Source: Vibrio sp. SCSIO 43136
GTDB lineage: Bacteria; Pseudomonadota; Gammaproteobacteria; Enterobacterales; Vibrionaceae
DNA length: 64,000 bases
Direction of reading: 5' to 3'
NCBI RefSeq assembly: GCF_023716565.1
Contig: NZ_CP071849.1
Location: 372,001 to 436,000 of the forward strand
Each line of letters opens with the position of its first letter. The stretch's first letter is position 1. The translations under genes were made by a program, and so were the position numbers. This document shows positions 43,504 through 53,155 of the stretch, piece by piece. Under the pieces are notes generated by a model. That model did no database searches. It was not told where the DNA came from and saw nothing but the letters and a program-made list of their open reading frames with translations.

Positions 43504-45204
43504 TTATTGAACTGTGTAAACAGTCTGACCTTCGAGTACTGTTTCTAGTACTTTAATCTTATGTATATCAGTTGGCGTGATCTCAAACGGATTCTGGTCG
43601 GTGACGATGAAGTCTGCAAACTTACCCGCTTCGATAGAACCAATCTCGTCCTCACGATATTGAGCGTAAGCACCACCAAGGGTATAGGCTTCTAGTGCTT
43701 TCTCTAGACTGATCTTTTCTTGTAGCCCAATCGGCTCAGGCCCTGCACCGCCTGCTTGACGACGTGTCATCATGCTTTCAATTGACGGCCATGGGTTTGC
43801 ATCTGCAGCGACCGGCCAATCCGAGCCGACCGAAGTCTTCACACCTTTATCTACCAGTGAACGGAATGGGAAAATCCAAGACAGGCGTTTCTTGCCAACA
43901 TCCGGTTCAATCATGTCAGTGTGCGGCCCCGGGTACCAGAAGTATGGAGAGAACTCCGCAACCGCATCGTACTCTTTAAATAGCTTTTTATCGGCAGGGT
44001 TTACGAACACAGTATGGGCGATACTATGACGCAATGTACTGCCTTGTTTTCGGGCATTCCCAATCCCTTCCAAGCCTTTACGGATCGCACCATCACCTAC
44101 GGCGTGGATTTTGACGGTAAGGCCTTGTTTATCATATATCGCCATTTGCTTTAGAAAGTATTCGGGGTCATTACGGTAGTAACCTCGATTGTCGGTCCCT
44201 TCAAACGGGTCAACCATGACCGCTGTTTGGCCGCCAGCTGATCCATCAAGCACAAACTTCACACCGATGACTTCTAGCTTTTCGGTGTTGTATCGTTTGT
44301 GATTTGCAATCGCTTCTTTTGCGACATCACGCATCCACTGCGTATTCCAGTCAATTGGGTCAGTAATATATGCAGAGATCCGAACGTTGAGATCCCCTTT
44401 CTTTTCTAGGTAGTTGTAACTATCAAGCATCCATGCTCGCGCCCAAACATCTGAGATACTAGTGATGCCCCAACTGTTGATCATATCGAACGCAGGCTTA
44501 ACCCCTTGGTCGGCAATCTCTTCACTTGAAGGGCGATCTTTGAGGAACATTTCCCAAGCTAGGTTTGCGGCTGTTTCGCGTAAAACCCCTGTAGGGTTGC
44601 CTTCTGCGTCTCTATCATAGGCTCCACCCACAGGATCGGGAGTATCTTTTGTCACACCAAGTAGCTCTAGTGTTTTACTATTAACGAGTGCGGCGTGCGC
44701 TCCAATATCCCAGAAAAAAGCGGGTCTATCAGAAACGTATTTGTCCAAAATTGAGTAATGCGCAGGCTGGTTAAATACGTCAATTGTGCCACCATGCTCT
44801 GGCAACCAGTTGATAGGCCCACCAAATACCCACTTAGCCTCAGGCTTATTTTTTAAGAAGTCTTGGATTTGCTGGCCAAACTCTTCATAGGTGGTGTTGT
44901 AGTTGGTCATGACGTTCATAACGTTTTCAGCCACCATGTCTGGGTGGATGTGGTCATCAATGAAGCCCGGCATGACAAATTTTCCACCTAAGTCGACTAT
45001 TTTTGAGTCTGAAGAGGCTTTCTTTTTCAAAGCTTCAGTCATGCCGACTTCAACAAATCTTCCCTCAGAAACGATGAAGCCATCCGCCCATGGCTGGTTC
45101 TTGTTAACAGTATAAACCTTGCCATTAACGTATATGGTGTCTTGGCTGAGTGCAGGTAGGCTTAAACTAATAGCAAGCGCAGCAAGTCCTAATTTAAATT
45201 TCAT
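43504..45204 (-). CDS. exported YtcJ-type amidohydrolase (second copy)
   Basis: A 566-residue Amidohydro_3/YtcJ enzyme. The signal peptide is 'MKFKLGLAALAISLSLPALS'. The metal site begins 'GFIDDHIHPDM' (His-x-His), with 'HAVGDGAIRKGLEGI', 'VGSDWPVAADANP' and C-terminal 'GSIEAGKFADFIVTDQNP'. It is clearly related to the enzyme at 7245-8909 but not a recent duplicate. The ATG at 45204 is chosen for AAGGGAAGATCGAA and the compact signal peptide. The substrate is unknown. The AT-rich divergent region upstream carries repeated TCTCGAT motifs. Confidence 0.9.
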   Translation of the reverse strand: MKFKLGLAALAISLSLPALSQDTIYVNGKVYTVNKNQPWADGFIVSEGRFVEVGMTEALKKKASSDSKIVDLGGKFVMPGFIDDHIHPDMVAENVMNVMTNYNTTYEEFGQQIQDFLKNKPEAKWVFGGPINWLPEHGGTIDVFNQPAHYSILDKYVSDRPAFFWDIGAHAALVNSKTLELLGVTKDTPDPVGGAYDRDAEGNPTGVLRETAANLAWEMFLKDRPSSEEIADQGVKPAFDMINSWGITSISDVWARAWMLDSYNYLEKKGDLNVRISAYITDPIDWNTQWMRDVAKEAIANHKRYNTEKLEVIGVKFVLDGSAGGQTAVMVDPFEGTDNRGYYRNDPEYFLKQMAIYDKQGLTVKIHAVGDGAIRKGLEGIGNARKQGSTLRHSIAHTVFVNPADKKLFKEYDAVAEFSPYFWYPGPHTDMIEPDVGKKRLSWIFPFRSLVDKGVKTSVGSDWPVAADANPWPSIESMMTRRQAGGAGPEPIGLQEKISLEKALEAYTLGGAYAQYREDEIGSIEAGKFADFIVTDQNPFEITPTDIHKIKVLETVLEGQTVYTVQ

Positions 45205-45665
45205 TTCGATCTTCCCTTGTCGAATACAGTTCGCTGGAATCACCGACAGCAGATCAATTTGATCTCGATAATTTAACAATGCATTTACAATCTAATCATC
45301 TCGATTTGAAGGTGCAAATTTAAATTCGAATTTAATCGAGAAGTGTGAAATACAGATATGCAACTGATTTTATTTGAGATGCACTATTTTGTTGCTAACA
45401 GTTTGATAAATATGGGATTTTAATTCTGGTTGAATTCACAAGTTAGAGTCATGGCTCTATATGTTATAAGGTAACAACTATTTGTTTTATGGCGAACTAC
45501 TAAGCAAGTTTGTTGGGTAGGATGGTCATTTCTCAGGGCTTGAACGTTACTTAAATATGCTTTCCTCAATTATGCATCTACATCAATTGGACTATTTCGT
45601 TTTAGAGCGGCTAAGCAATACTTGAATAGAAGTTTATGGACAACCATCCGTTGATAAGGAAAAAG
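45205..45665. promoter_or_regulatory. 461-base divergent intergenic region with an interrupted palindrome
   Basis: There is no supported gene. TCTCGATT (45299-45306) and AATCGAGA (45334-45341) form an inverted repeat 27 bases apart, and a further TCTCGAT lies at 45263-45269. The spacer is AT-rich with AATTTAAATTCGAATTT. The layout suits a regulator binding between the amidohydrolase and serine hydrolase genes. Confidence 0.45.
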
Positions 45666-47066
45666 ATGATGAATCAAGGAAGAACACTTTTAGGCAAGAA
45701 CAAAACTTTGCTTGCTCTAGCTTGTGCGTTGAGTTTGAGCGCTAATGTGCATGCGGTGAGTTACTATGAGCCCAACCCACAGATGGACGCCAATTTGGAG
45801 CGCTATGGTATCAGTGTTGAGAACTGGGAATTCAATGCCAATCAGCGCTTTACGATGGCTGATTCTCATCTTAATCACTATCACGCTGTGGTACCGACCA
45901 AGGAAGTAATGCCACTCACTTTTGTAGGCGGTATGGATATTAGCCAAATCAAAAGGCCAGACGTTATTCCAGGAAAAGAGATCAGTTTATATAACGTGAT
46001 GCGAGACCGAGCGTCGATTCAAAGCTATGTGATTTTGAACAAGCAGGGACAAATTATTGCTGAAGATTACTGGTCAAATACGGATAAAGACACGAAGCAT
46101 CATTTGATGAGCGCTCATAAATCATTTTCTTCAATGCTATTTGCGATTGCTGAACAAGAGGGTTTTCTAAAGCGTACAGATAAGGCTGGTCAATGGATCC
46201 CTGAGTTTGAAGGAACACCATGGGCAGAGATAGAGTTGCAGCACTATGCGGACATGACTGCGGGCATTGACCAAATGTACTTTACTCGCGAGGGTTATCA
46301 TAACTGGGGTATGCCAGATGGTGTGACGAGTTGGGACAGTGCTATGTCGACGGTTGTTGGGTACAACGGATTAGTAGAAAAAGATGGAAAGTTACGACCG
46401 CCCGCTGACGCTTTGGGAGACATCAGCTCATTTGGAGAGTATTTGCGCGCTTTCGCCCTCAAAGCGAAACCCGCTTGGGAGCCAGGAGTCGCCTATCAGT
46501 ACCGGGATCTGAATACCGAAATTATTGCAAGAGCGTTTGAAAATGCTACTGAGATGAATTTGGCAGAGATCTTTGAAAAATATTTGTGGACCAAAGGCGG
46601 TTTTCAGCAATCAATGACGCTTTACGTCAATCAAGACAAAGAGTCACTGGCGTCGGGCTCGATGAATACCACTGCTAGGGATTTTGCTATTGGCTCTTAT
46701 TTGATGGCCAACGATGGCAAAAACTGGAAGGGCGAGCAGGTGATCCCGTTAAGCTATATTCAAGAGATCAAATATGGTGATGATCTAGTTAAGGCAGCAT
46801 GGCCGAAAGTCTCTTACGAGTATATGTTGGCACCACAAGCATTTTACAAAAACCAGTGGCGTACTATTACCCATCCTGAATCAGGGCGTACACTTTCAAT
46901 GATGATCGGGGTTAATGGTCAGTGGTCTGCATTTGACCATGAAACAGGGGCGTCTATCGCTACGTTTGGTGCCATGCGAGAGCATACAGGCTTGCGTTAT
47001 GTCCAGCTTTACCTCTTTGACATTTTATTCCCGCTGTTTGATGAAATAGCCAAAAAGCAGAGCTAA
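45666..47066 (+). CDS. exported serine hydrolase, class C beta-lactamase/esterase fold
   Basis: A 466-residue protein with a signal peptide ending near 'LSANVHA'. The beta-lactamase-fold core has the nucleophile motif Ser-x-x-Lys in 'LMSAHKSFSSML', and 'VAYQYRDLNTEII' carries the tyrosine region of class C-like esterases and D-peptidases. Family members include EstB-like esterases, and true beta-lactamase activity is unlikely to be deduced from this alone. The ATG at 45666 has AAGGAAAAAG upstream and is preferred to one ten codons earlier. It is divergent from the amidohydrolase gene and could share regulation with it. Confidence 0.88.
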   Translation: MMNQGRTLLGKNKTLLALACALSLSANVHAVSYYEPNPQMDANLERYGISVENWEFNANQRFTMADSHLNHYHAVVPTKEVMPLTFVGGMDISQIKRPDVIPGKEISLYNVMRDRASIQSYVILNKQGQIIAEDYWSNTDKDTKHHLMSAHKSFSSMLFAIAEQEGFLKRTDKAGQWIPEFEGTPWAEIELQHYADMTAGIDQMYFTREGYHNWGMPDGVTSWDSAMSTVVGYNGLVEKDGKLRPPADALGDISSFGEYLRAFALKAKPAWEPGVAYQYRDLNTEIIARAFENATEMNLAEIFEKYLWTKGGFQQSMTLYVNQDKESLASGSMNTTARDFAIGSYLMANDGKNWKGEQVIPLSYIQEIKYGDDLVKAAWPKVSYEYMLAPQAFYKNQWRTITHPESGRTLSMMIGVNGQWSAFDHETGASIATFGAMREHTGLRYVQLYLFDILFPLFDEIAKKQS

Positions 47067-47080
47067 TGATGCCGTGAAAT

Positions 47081-47108
47081 AAGAAGAACTGCGTGCGCAG
47101 TTCTTCTT
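47081..47108. terminator. hairpin between convergent genes
   Basis: AAGAAGAACTGCG and CGCAGTTCTTCTT pair perfectly over 13 bases with a minimal loop. The U-tract is weak on both strands. Confidence 0.55.
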
Positions 47109-47138
47109 ATGCCCCGTTGATGTAGTGGCTAAAGCAGT

Positions 47139-47795
47139 TTACAGAACCTTGACCACGTCATCCATTAATAGGCGTGCTTTAGGTAGGCCGTGATTATAAT
47201 CCTCTTGATCTTTGTGATACCCCATCGCCAGTGCTACTCCGACAATGTGACCATCCAATTCTTCTTTGAAGAGCTCTCCTAGCAAATCAGAATCGATGCC
47301 TTCCATTGGGGTTGAATCGATACCTAAACGAGCCAAAGCATGAAGAGTGTTGCCCAGTGCTAGGTAAGTTTGTGCTTTTGTCCATTCACCATTAAAGCCG
47401 TTCTCGTCGGTATTAAATTCAGCAAATGCATAGGCACCCATGAAGGCATCGTACATATCTGCTGGCAGGTGACCAGAGGTAACTTCCGCATCCACACGCT
47501 TGCTGAATTTTTCTTTGGTGAATTTAGGGTCAAAAGCAAACAAGATGGTGTGTGATGCTTCTTTTGCATGTGGCTGGTTGAACTGATGCTTGTTGGCATA
47601 AGAGTCGTGCAGGCGCTGTTTCGCTTCGTCACTCTCAATCACGATGAACTTCCAAGGTTGAGAGTTGATGGATGACGCAGAAAGGCGAAGTGCTTCTTTG
47701 ATTACTGCCATGTCTTCAGCAGAAATACGCTTCTCGGCATCGTATTTTTTTGCAGTATAACGGTTTTTTAGGTCTGTAATGATTTGATGAGTCAC
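47139..47795 (-). CDS. NfsB-like oxygen-insensitive nitroreductase
   Basis: A 218-residue FMN-dependent NAD(P)H nitroreductase. 'NRYTAKKYDAEKRIS' opens the fold with the FMN-phosphate binding Arg/Lys, 'RLSASSINSQPWKFIVIES' is the FMN-contact loop, and the end 'VALAMGYHKDQEDYN' is typical of NfsB. The likely physiological role is reduction of quinones or nitro compounds. I use the GTG at 47795, which has GAGGAAGAC upstream and gives the 217-218 residue length of the family; a longer reading of 253 residues has no ribosome site. Confidence 0.88.
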   Translation of the reverse strand: MTHQIITDLKNRYTAKKYDAEKRISAEDMAVIKEALRLSASSINSQPWKFIVIESDEAKQRLHDSYANKHQFNQPHAKEASHTILFAFDPKFTKEKFSKRVDAEVTSGHLPADMYDAFMGAYAFAEFNTDENGFNGEWTKAQTYLALGNTLHALARLGIDSTPMEGIDSDLLGELFKEELDGHIVGVALAMGYHKDQEDYNHGLPKARLLMDDVVKVL

Positions 47796-47926
47796 TTTGT
47801 CTTCCTCGTACTTAAAACTCTTTAAACCGAGATATCTCGGGGATGGGAGGCATTTTGTGCGTAATTGGTGGGGAGTTCGATAGTTGGAAGTGCCAAACAT
47901 TTTGGATAAAAAGGTCCATAATAATT

Positions 47927-47947
47927 ATCGGTAATCGGTAATCGGTA
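47927..47947. repeat. heptanucleotide tandem repeat, three copies
   Basis: ATCGGTA is repeated three times head to tail in the 268 bases ahead of the trans-sulfuration gene. The intergenic space holds no other recognisable element. Such repeats can vary in copy number by slippage. Confidence 0.8.
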
Positions 47948-48063
47948 AAGGGAAAGTGGGGGACTGGTAAATGGTGCAGAGCAGGGTTTGTTATTAAATG
48001 CTTTATGGGGTAGGCGGGTTGGTTATACTGGTGGGATAATATGAATTAGGGAAAATAAATAAG

Positions 48064-49215
48064 ATGAAATCAACCAATATTGCGACGATTGCGGTGCATG
48101 GTGGTGATCAGAAAGATAAAGGGAATAACGCAATCTTTCCACCTATTACTACTGCCAGTTCGTTTATTCAGCCGAACTTGGGGGAAGGGGGAGAGTATTG
48201 TTATTCAAGGTGTTCGAATCCCACTCGTAGTGCTTATGAAAGTGCACTGGCGGAGCTGGAAGGTGGTGTTTATGCCACTGCAACGGCATCAGGCATGGCA
48301 GCGACAGCATTGGCATTGGAGCTTGTGGACCAAAAGAGCCACTTGATCGTGATGTCGAGCGTTTATGGTGGTACTTACCGTCTATTTGAAGATTTACGAC
48401 GTAGAACCTCTGGGCTTGAGTTTAGCTATATTGACCTCAATGACCTAGAGGGTGTTGAACAAGCTATCCAAGATAATACTGCAATGATCTGGATAGAAAC
48501 GCCAACCAACCCTTTGTTGGAACTTGTCGATATTCAAGCAATCTGCACGCTCGCGAAGCAACGCAACATTCTAACTTGTGTGGATAACACCTTTTCTACC
48601 GCATGGAATCAACAGCCTATCACTTTGGGTGCAGATTTGGTGATGCTCTCAACCAGTAAGTATATTGGCGGGCATTCAGACCTGATTGGTGGCGCTTTGA
48701 TAACCGCTCGTCAGGATATCGCCACTTTGTTGGATAAATACAAAACCACGGTGGGGGCGATTGCTTCTCCTTTTGATGCATATTTGGCATTGCGTGGGAT
48801 GAAAACCTTAGATGTGCGCATGCAGCGACAATGTGAAAATGCATTGAAAGTTGCTGAGTTCTTAGAAAAACATCGCAATATCGTGGAGGTGCATTACCCT
48901 CAATTACCTTCACATCCACAATACGAACTTTGTTTGCGCCAGATGAAAACTGGTGGCGCTGTGGTGACCATCCGTCTTAATGGTGGTGAAGACCAAGTGC
49001 GTCATTTCCTTGGCAAGCTTAATTACTTTGTACTTGCGGAATCTTTGGGCGGCGTTGAGAGCATGGTTAACCACACTGCCTCGATGTCCCATGGCTCTGT
49101 GCCTGTTGCTGAACGTGAAGCAATGGGTATTTATTTCGAAACCCTTAGGTTGTCGGTTGGCATTGAGTCTGTAGAAGACCTGATTGCTGATCTTGAACAA
49201 GCTTTGGATTATTAA
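48064..49215 (+). CDS. Cys/Met-metabolism PLP-dependent enzyme (gamma-lyase/gamma-synthase type)
   Basis: A 383-residue fold-type I PLP enzyme. 'YSRCSNPTR' carries the phosphate-binding Tyr/Arg, 'TASGMAAT' the cofactor loop, 'VDNTF' the ring-contacting Asp, and 'LSTSKYIGGHSD' the Schiff-base lysine. It is closest in type to methionine gamma-lyase and cystathionine gamma-synthase/lyase; the exact reaction cannot be settled by eye. No other methionine-pathway gene is adjacent. It is followed after 21 bases by the GIY-YIG gene, so the two may be co-transcribed. Confidence 0.88.
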   Translation: MKSTNIATIAVHGGDQKDKGNNAIFPPITTASSFIQPNLGEGGEYCYSRCSNPTRSAYESALAELEGGVYATATASGMAATALALELVDQKSHLIVMSSVYGGTYRLFEDLRRRTSGLEFSYIDLNDLEGVEQAIQDNTAMIWIETPTNPLLELVDIQAICTLAKQRNILTCVDNTFSTAWNQQPITLGADLVMLSTSKYIGGHSDLIGGALITARQDIATLLDKYKTTVGAIASPFDAYLALRGMKTLDVRMQRQCENALKVAEFLEKHRNIVEVHYPQLPSHPQYELCLRQMKTGGAVVTIRLNGGEDQVRHFLGKLNYFVLAESLGGVESMVNHTASMSHGSVPVAEREAMGIYFETLRLSVGIESVEDLIADLEQALDY

Positions 49216-49236
49216 ACTCAATTCACTGGAGAGGAT

Positions 49237-49941
49237 ATGTTTTCACAATCCGTTATTGAACAGCTTAAGTATTATGTCTATTTCTTGAGGGACCCGAGAA
49301 ATGGCAATGTCTTTTATGTTGGTAAAGGGAAAGGAAACCGTATCTTCAACCATGCTGAGTGTGCTTTAGAGTCTGAGCATGAAACCGATAAGCTCGATAC
49401 TATTCGAGAGATATTGGCCGCAGGACACAAGGTACAGCACTTTGTGCTTCGGCATGGTTTAGACGAATCAACCTCTTTTGAGGTTGAAGCCGCATTGATA
49501 GATTTTGTTGGTTTAGCGAATTTGTCCAATTTGCAAGGTGGTCACTATTCTAGTGATTTTGGGATAAAAACGACCGATGAAATCATTGCGATGTACTCAG
49601 CTGGAGAGCTTGATACCGACATTCCGATCATCCTTATCAATATCAACAAGCAGTATCATCGTGATATGACGGCGCAGGAGTTGTATGACGCGACTCGCCA
49701 AGCTTGGGTGATTGGTACTCGAAGGGAGCGAGCGCAATACGCTGTTGCCACATATCGAGGGTTAACTCGCGAGGTGTATCGAATTGATTCTTGGTATCCG
49801 ATCACTGACTACGGAAGATTGCGCTGGGGGTTTGAAGGTAAACTAGCAAGTGATGATGTGCGTAAGCAGCTCAGGTACAAGTCTATATCCACGTATTTTA
49901 CTAAGGGCGCAGCTAACCCGATTAAGTATGTAAACTGTTGA
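49237..49941 (+). CDS. LEM-3-like GIY-YIG domain protein
   Basis: A 234-residue protein. The N-terminal 'YYVYFLRDPRNGNVFYVGKGKGNRI' is a GIY-YIG nuclease core in the LEM-3-like form (YVY...YVGKG), with a glutamate in 'FEVEAALIDFVG' in the position of the catalytic acid. The C-terminal 110 residues ('AQELYDATRQAWVIGTRRERAQYAV') are a conserved companion domain found with such proteins. The probable activity is DNA cleavage, but the biological role is not known. GGAGAGGAT is the ribosome site. Confidence 0.8.
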   Translation: MFSQSVIEQLKYYVYFLRDPRNGNVFYVGKGKGNRIFNHAECALESEHETDKLDTIREILAAGHKVQHFVLRHGLDESTSFEVEAALIDFVGLANLSNLQGGHYSSDFGIKTTDEIIAMYSAGELDTDIPIILININKQYHRDMTAQELYDATRQAWVIGTRRERAQYAVATYRGLTREVYRIDSWYPITDYGRLRWGFEGKLASDDVRKQLRYKSISTYFTKGAANPIKYVNC

Positions 49942-50031
49942 TTAATTAGGCTTTTGGATCATGGCTACCTAGTCTGTTTGTCGTAAAGTCTATACCATGC
50001 GCTCCATGTTACATCTTTAAGAGAAGTGTTC

Positions 50032-50670
50032 ATGGAGCCAACCGTTATTCTTCGTGATTATAAGCCTTGTGACTATTTTTCGTGTGAAGCCTTGATCAAT
50101 GAGGTCTGGCCATTTGAATCTAATTTTGCTTCGAAAATTGTAGGCGATTATGCGTTAAGGTTATTCACCACCAGCCATATCTTCACTAGTAACCACGCTA
50201 AAGTCGTTGAGATCAATGGCGAGATTGCTGGGCTGCTACTTGGCAAGGTCGATCAAAAACCTGAGTCTAAGCCTTCAATACAGCAGAGACTATTTCAATA
50301 CGCTTGTGGGCTTAGATTTTGGTTAGCGCAAAGTGTCCCCTGGCGAGAGAAAAGAGCGCTAAAGAGTCGTATCACCGAGCATCAAGCTGCTTGGCAACAG
50401 TACAGCCATTTAGGAAACGAACTCTCCTTACTGGTGATTAACCCAAACTATCAAGGACTTGGATTGGGGCGAAAATTGTGGCACGTTTACTTAACTACTT
50501 GTCAGCAGCTCCAAGCTAAAAGCGTTGTTTTAGAAACGAGTCAGGTTGGGGCGGGAGCCTTGTATGAAAAGTTAGGTTTTGAAAGGGTGGGCCAGTTTGA
50601 TTCTCCGCTTTACCAAACTTTTTATCACCGAACACAAGTCTATGTTTACCGATACCAAATCCAGACATAA
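50032..50670 (+). CDS. GNAT-family N-acetyltransferase
   Basis: A 212-residue protein with a GNAT core. Acetyl-CoA-binding motif A is 'LSLLVINPNYQGLGLGRKLW' (Q-x-x-G-x-G/A), and the C-terminal 'GAGALYEKLGFERVGQFD' is motif B. An insert of about 40 residues between strands sets it apart from minimal family members. I prefer the ATG at 50032 over a GTG six bases earlier because of its spacing to AAGAGAAG. Its substrate is unknown. Confidence 0.87.
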   Translation: MEPTVILRDYKPCDYFSCEALINEVWPFESNFASKIVGDYALRLFTTSHIFTSNHAKVVEINGEIAGLLLGKVDQKPESKPSIQQRLFQYACGLRFWLAQSVPWREKRALKSRITEHQAAWQQYSHLGNELSLLVINPNYQGLGLGRKLWHVYLTTCQQLQAKSVVLETSQVGAGALYEKLGFERVGQFDSPLYQTFYHRTQVYVYRYQIQT

Positions 50671-50679
50671 GGAGATGAT

Positions 50680-51165
50680 TTGGACATTCAAATTCGCCAT
50701 CTAGAAAATACCGATAGTCAGGACCTGTTTGATATTTATCGCCACACCAGCGTGACTCAAAATACCTCTCAGCTGCCCTACATGAGTCGAGACAAAGTCG
50801 ACGGTTTGTTCCTTGGAGACGACAGCAATTACACCCTAGTGGCTGAAGCGGATGCTAAAGTCATTGGTCATGTCACTTTGTTTCTTTCTCATAAAATAAG
50901 AGACCGACACTGTGCTGGTATCGCCATTGGTGTTCATCCTGACTTTCACGGTAAAGGCGTGGGACGTTTATTGATGAACAGCGCAATTGATCAAGCGGAT
51001 AATTGGTTGAATTTGATCCGGTTGGAGTTAGAAGTGCTAACCAATAATGTTGCGGCAGTGCACCTATATCAAAGCGTTGGGTTTGAAATTGAAGGCACTA
51101 AGCGTAAGAGTACATTTTTTGATGGTCAACTGAGCGATTTGCATTTGATGGCGAGGGTTCGCTGA
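50680..51165 (+). CDS. GNAT-family N-acetyltransferase with TTG start
   Basis: A 161-residue acetyltransferase. Motif A is 'IAIGVHPDFHGKGVGRLLM', followed by 'LEVLTNNVAAVHLYQSVGFEIEG'. This resembles the PhnO/RimI-like and 'YhhY' group (compare 'LEVxxxNxxAxxLYxxxGF'). The start is TTG, set by an AAGGAGATGAT ribosome site; no ATG in frame would retain the first strand. It begins ten bases after the previous acetyltransferase and is co-transcribed with it. Confidence 0.88.
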   Translation: MDIQIRHLENTDSQDLFDIYRHTSVTQNTSQLPYMSRDKVDGLFLGDDSNYTLVAEADAKVIGHVTLFLSHKIRDRHCAGIAIGVHPDFHGKGVGRLLMNSAIDQADNWLNLIRLELEVLTNNVAAVHLYQSVGFEIEGTKRKSTFFDGQLSDLHLMARVR

Positions 51166-51183
51166 GTACACTCGATTAATAAA

Positions 51184-51217
51184 AAACGCCCCTAGCGAAG
51201 CTTCGCTAGGGGCGTTT
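51184..51217. terminator. bidirectional terminator, 17-pair palindrome
   Basis: AAACGCCCCTAGCGAAG and its exact complement abut without a separate loop. It serves the acetyltransferase pair and the opposing chemoreceptor gene. Confidence 0.93.
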
Positions 51218-51229
51218 AGCTTTTAAAGG

Positions 51230-52858
51230 TCAAACTTTAAAGAAATTGAGCTGGTTTTGCTGCTCTTCAGCCAACTCCGATAGCTCTTTACTTGCTTGAG
51301 TCGACTGGGTGACACCTGCAACGTTTTGGCTAACCAGCTCGTAAATAGTGCTGATGTTACGGTTAATATCCGCTGTGACTTGGCTTTGCTCTTCAGCGGC
51401 CGTTGCCACTTGGGTATTGATGTTAGCCATTGCGTTAACTGATTCAGTGATACCTTCCAGTGAATGGTTGACCTCAGCGCTCAGAGCACGGTTACTTTCT
51501 AACACTTCCATGCTCGATTGCATGTTGGAGTTGGCAACGGCCGACTGCGCTTGAAGCTCTTCGATAATTGATTCGATTTCCATGGTCGACTCTTGGGTTC
51601 GAGCCGCAAGCATACGAACTTCGTCAGCAACTACAGCAAAACCTCGGCCGCTTTCACCAGCGCGTGCTGCTTCAATCGCTGCATTAAGTGCAAGCAGATT
51701 GGTTTGCTCAGAAACGCCACGGATCACTTCAACCATTGAGCCAATCTTCTCTGATTGAGTTTGCAAGTTAGTCACGACATCAGCGGCTTGAGCAAGCTGT
51801 GTTGCCATAACATCGCTTGATTCGATCGCCGCTTGGAATTTTTGCATGCTCTCCATCGCCATTTGATTGGCAAGGTTTGATGCGTTGTCTGCATCTGATG
51901 CGTTGGCGTTAACGTTGTTTGCTGTACTTTCTAACTCGTTAACCGCAGAAGAGACTTGTTCTACTTCGTATTTTTCTTGCTCACTATTAGCGTTGGTTTG
52001 AACCATCACCGCAGACAGCTCGGTGGCAGCCGCTGCCACACCGCCACCAATTTGGACCAAAGAGCTCACCATGCTGTTGAGATGCTCTGTGGTTGCATTA
52101 ACGTCTTTGGCAAGTGCTGCAACTTCGTCAGTCCCTTCTACCTCAGCGCGAACTCGCAAGTTCCCTTTGGCGATTTGTTGCATGACCTCTTGCAGCGCTT
52201 TTATTGGCTGAACGATAAGACCTGCAATCCACCAGCAACCCACTAAGGCCAAACCGATGACAGCAATAATGCTCCAAGTCGAACTGGTCAGAATCTTGGA
52301 ATGGTGCGCTTCTTTTTGCGTAAGGACTGTAGAAGCAAGTTGGTCTGTTTGTAGAGCAAGGTCATCTACCGCTGAAATAAGCGCTTCACCAAGCTGACCA
52401 AAGCGGTCAATGGTGTTATCGCTAGCGGCAACCGAAACTCCCTGCACTTTTGCATTGGCAAATGGAATCAGACGTTGCTGTACAAAGTTAACGTAATCTT
52501 GGGCACGTGCCTCGAAGGTTTGAGTGGCGTTCGCTAACTCTGGGTGACGCTTTAGTTGCACCGTCAGTTGCTTCAACTGAGCATGACTAGAGGCCATTTG
52601 TTGGCTTAAGCCTGCGATGCGATCACTGTCCGCTAGGCCATAGATGGCAGCAATTCTCATGCGGAAGCTGATTTCATCGAGATCAGAAATCACCTCTTTT
52701 TGTTTGATCAGGTTGTCGACGGAGTACGAAACTTCGTTGAAAGCCTTATCCAGTTGGTTACTCGCAAAGAAAATACCACTTGTCATGACAACCATGATGA
52801 TCAGCATTGGGATCATCACCTGCGTTTTAATGGACAAGCTCTTGAGCAATTTATTCAT
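51230..52858 (-). CDS. methyl-accepting chemotaxis protein, four-helix-bundle type
   Basis: A 542-residue chemoreceptor. TM1 is near 13-31. A helical periplasmic domain of about 160 residues contains no Cache signatures and looks like a four-helix bundle or HBM. TM2 is near 192-213, HAMP is about 214-268, and the signalling hairpin has an intact '[19 protein letters not shown]' tip. It lies back-to-back with pstS, as I recall for the phosphate operon of chromosome II in V. cholerae. A link with phosphate sensing is possible but not shown. Confidence 0.93.
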   Translation of the reverse strand: MNKLLKSLSIKTQVMIPMLIIMVVMTSGIFFASNQLDKAFNEVSYSVDNLIKQKEVISDLDEISFRMRIAAIYGLADSDRIAGLSQQMASSHAQLKQLTVQLKRHPELANATQTFEARAQDYVNFVQQRLIPFANAKVQGVSVAASDNTIDRFGQLGEALISAVDDLALQTDQLASTVLTQKEAHHSKILTSSTWSIIAVIGLALVGCWWIAGLIVQPIKALQEVMQQIAKGNLRVRAEVEGTDEVAALAKDVNATTEHLNSMVSSLVQIGGGVAAAATELSAVMVQTNANSEQEKYEVEQVSSAVNELESTANNVNANASDADNASNLANQMAMESMQKFQAAIESSDVMATQLAQAADVVTNLQTQSEKIGSMVEVIRGVSEQTNLLALNAAIEAARAGESGRGFAVVADEVRMLAARTQESTMEIESIIEELQAQSAVANSNMQSSMEVLESNRALSAEVNHSLEGITESVNAMANINTQVATAAEEQSQVTADINRNISTIYELVSQNVAGVTQSTQASKELSELAEEQQNQLNFFKV

Positions 52859-53155
52859 ACCTAGCTCTTTTCGTAATCATTATGAAATTTGTAGAGCGGT
52901 TATTCTAATTTTATGAACGCAAATATGAAACTGAAAACCTAGAAATGACGCCTAATTTTTCCCATATAAAGCAGTTAGTTAGCGGAATGCTGTACGGCTG
53001 TGCGAAATTTGTACGTAATTGAGAGGCTTAGAAGAAATATTTCACATTGTCATAGAGGCTTCAATTTTGTGTAACACAACTGTCATCTACGAATTCTAAA
53101 GTGAGCAGCGTTCAAGTAAACACAACGGCAATAATGCCTCTTAAGGAAATTTGTG
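52859..53155. promoter_or_regulatory. divergent region with candidate PhoB boxes
   Basis: Two Pho-box-like half sites, TTGTCATA (53047-53054) and CTGTCATC (53080-53087), lie upstream of pstS on the plus strand, 33 bases apart, three helical turns. Neither has a clear second half at the usual 11-base spacing, so PhoB control is probable from the gene content but only weakly visible. Confidence 0.4.

Noticed and set aside
45636..47066. The serine hydrolase as a true AmpC beta-lactamase
   Set aside because: The S-x-x-K motif is shared by esterases and D-peptidases; the overall length and flanks do not resemble AmpC closely enough to claim antibiotic hydrolysis.
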